Shown piece by piece: positions 5,517 through 6,542 of a stretch of DNA of 6,542 nucleotides. Source of the stretch: Candidatus Poseidoniaceae archaeon (lineage in GTDB: Archaea > Thermoplasmatota > Poseidoniia > Poseidoniales > Poseidoniaceae). The number at the start of each line of letters is the position of its first letter. Position 1 is the stretch's first letter. Location of the stretch: the NCBI GenBank assembly GCA_022425585.1, contig JAKMFF010000183.1, forward strand, positions 1 to 6,542. Direction: 5' to 3'. The notes under the pieces are model-generated. The model was given only the letters and a program-made list of their open reading frames with translations. It did not search any database and had not been told where the DNA came from. The translations under genes were made by a program, and so were the position numbers.

Positions 5517-6316
5517 TGATTCAGTATAGATTGAGGAATGGGCGGTTGCCATTTTCCTGATGATTTACTATGGTCTAATAGATGCCAATATACCGTCTTT
5601 ATTGGAACATTGGAGTCCTCTACTGACGAAATTAAATCATCAGTTGTTAAGACAGGGGGGAGTTTTTTCCACGCTTGCTTGGCAAGCAATGACAGCGGAA
5701 ATATCGATAACGCTGGGCCATTTATTGGCAGACCCCATTTAGTTGCCCACTCTCGCTCAACTAAACTTGCCTGAGCGACTGAATGTCTTACTTTAGCCCA
5801 GGAATTACCTTTTCCTGATTTTGATTTGGTTAAGATAGTATCATTGATTGAACTATCAAGTATTATCCCTGATTGCTTCAACACGCCCGCCATCCATGGA
5901 GCCATATATCCTGCTGGAGCCCTAAACCACGGACGAAATGATTCACCAACTACATTTTTGATTTCCTCACAGGCCTTGGTTATTGCGGTTTGAAACCCGT
6001 CTACGTCTTCTGGCCATGCCGACCATGACCGATGGGTTAAGCCGTGACATCCAATGGTGATTCGCCTTGGGTGGGATGAAATTAAATTAACCAACCACTG
6101 CCTAAATTCCTCGTCTTGTAATGAGTCAGCAATTACAAACAAGGTAACTGGAGAGTTATGTGAGTCAAACCATTTTTCAAAGCCAATAATTCCTGCCGCA
6201 AATTGTTCGCTTAATTGATTGGAAACAATCTGCTTTTTAGATCGTGTTGGATGACCTTGATATTTTGGAATATGTCTAAAATCATCGCAGTCAACAGTCA
6301 ACCAAGTCCTTGTCAA
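5513..6316 (-). CDS. Polysaccharide deacetylase (NodB homology domain) family protein
   Basis: A 267-residue carbohydrate esterase family 4 type protein; relatives remove N-acetyl groups from amino sugars or hydrolyse related amide bonds, using a divalent metal. Catalytic motifs appear in order: TVDCDD (7-12, the motif 1 acids), GCHGLTHRSW (89-98, metal-binding His91 and His95), RAPAGYMAPWM (132-142, motif 3), and YWHLLDH (243-249, motif 5 His245). No signal peptide or membrane helix is present, so it acts in the cytoplasm, unlike cell-wall deacetylases; a role in sugar or lipid-precursor modification is an inference. The start is TTG 6316, inside the TTGA overlap with the upstream gene's stop and just before the first conserved strand. 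An SD-like GAGGTGGAG lies about 5 nt before it, supporting coupled translation. Confidence 0.87.
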   Translation of the reverse strand: MTRTWLTVDCDDFRHIPKYQGHPTRSKKQIVSNQLSEQFAAGIIGFEKWFDSHNSPVTLFVIADSLQDEEFRQWLVNLISSHPRRITIGCHGLTHRSWSAWPEDVDGFQTAITKACEEIKNVVGESFRPWFRAPAGYMAPWMAGVLKQSGIILDSSINDTILTKSKSGKGNSWAKVRHSVAQASLVEREWATKWGLPINGPALSIFPLSLLAKQAWKKLPPVLTTDDLISSVEDSNVPIKTVYWHLLDHSKSSGKWQPPIPQSILNH

Positions 6317-6542
6317 CTATCTCCACCTCTATTGATATCGACTATGTGGATTCGGTGTGGAACCGTTCTTCCACTAATCTCTATACCAATGAATTCCTCA
6401 ACAGACTCACCATCCCATGCATGACAGATGGAGGCTGCAGTAGCCAAGCCAGCTTGGTTGTGGGGGTGCACGGTTATTTCAATTCTAAAGAATTCTTCTT
6501 GCGATGAAAGCCACTGGAAAATTGCATTGACGCACTTAATTG
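6313..6542 (-). CDS. C-terminal end of an unidentified protein (partial)
   Basis: An open frame enters from the right window edge and ends at TGA 6315-6313. It reads IKCVNAIFQWLSSQEEFFRI, then EITVHPHNQAGLATAASICH, then AWDGESVEEFIGIEISGRTV, and ends PHRIHIVDINRGGDS. The stop overlaps the TTG start of the deacetylase gene (TTGA), and codon content is protein-like with no stop over 75 codons. The piece looks like a soluble alpha/beta protein with conserved-looking HPHNQAG and VPHRIHIVD segments. I do not recognise the family. The tight coupling suggests it works with the deacetylase, for example in sugar or glycolipid metabolism, but this is only an inference. Confidence 0.65.
   Translation of the reverse strand, partial: IKCVNAIFQWLSSQEEFFRIEITVHPHNQAGLATAASICHAWDGESVEEFIGIEISGRTVPHRIHIVDINRGGDS

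Noticed and set aside
5538..5774. Plus-strand open frames inside the deacetylase gene
   Set aside because: They are antisense to a gene with intact catalytic motifs and show no domain or promoter of their own.
6313..6542. HPHNQAGLATAASICHA as an HMGL-like (homocitrate or isopropylmalate synthase) signature
   Set aside because: There is a superficial resemblance to HxHNDxGLAxAN, but the next segment lacks the expected GIGERAGN-type motif and the protein ends only about 40 residues later.

Overview
This window most likely comes from a planktonic marine euryarchaeon of the Marine Group II / Poseidoniales type. That placement is inferred from gene content and promoter style. Aerobic heme-copper oxidase subunit II sits beside a secreted fasciclin–cupredoxin protein with a PGF-CTERM-like archaeal sorting tail and an archaeal-type stand-alone TOPRIM protein. 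Several genes have an AT-rich TATA-like box about 25-27 nt before the start codon, the geometry of archaeal leaderless transcripts. No rRNA, tRNA, CRISPR array or insertion sequence was seen.

Layout: bases 1-1046 (minus strand) carry cytochrome c oxidase subunit II and, overlapping its stop codon, the first 21 codons of another membrane or secreted protein that leaves the window. Bases 1047-1279 are a divergent intergenic region. Bases 1280-3034 (plus strand) hold a DUF167/YggU protein, a TOPRIM protein 4 nt behind it, and the fasciclin–plastocyanin gene with its own TATA box. That last gene is broken by one in-frame TGA where the family normally has glycine. Its stop abuts the stop of the converging DUF4190-like gene with no base between.

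From 3035 to the right edge everything is on the minus strand. In transcription order it reads: the C-terminal end of an unidentified protein, a NodB-type polysaccharide deacetylase coupled to it by a TTGA overlap, the biotin transporter BioY, then a tight cluster of SPFH/band-7 membrane protein, a small two-helix membrane protein, an Arc-type ribbon-helix-helix regulator and a DUF4190-like membrane protein. An SPFH–small membrane protein–Arc arrangement resembles a cassette I recall from bacterial chromosomes, so transfer from bacteria is plausible.

Possible functional links: the oxidase subunit and the blue-copper fasciclin protein may both belong to aerobic electron transport, the latter as an extracytoplasmic electron carrier. 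The SPFH cluster looks like a membrane-organising module with its own small regulator. Three tandem 11-bp repeats in front of the SPFH gene are a candidate operator for that regulator. The most unusual items are the in-frame TGA, these 11-bp repeats, the enlarged copper domain of the oxidase subunit, and the Arc/SPFH cassette.
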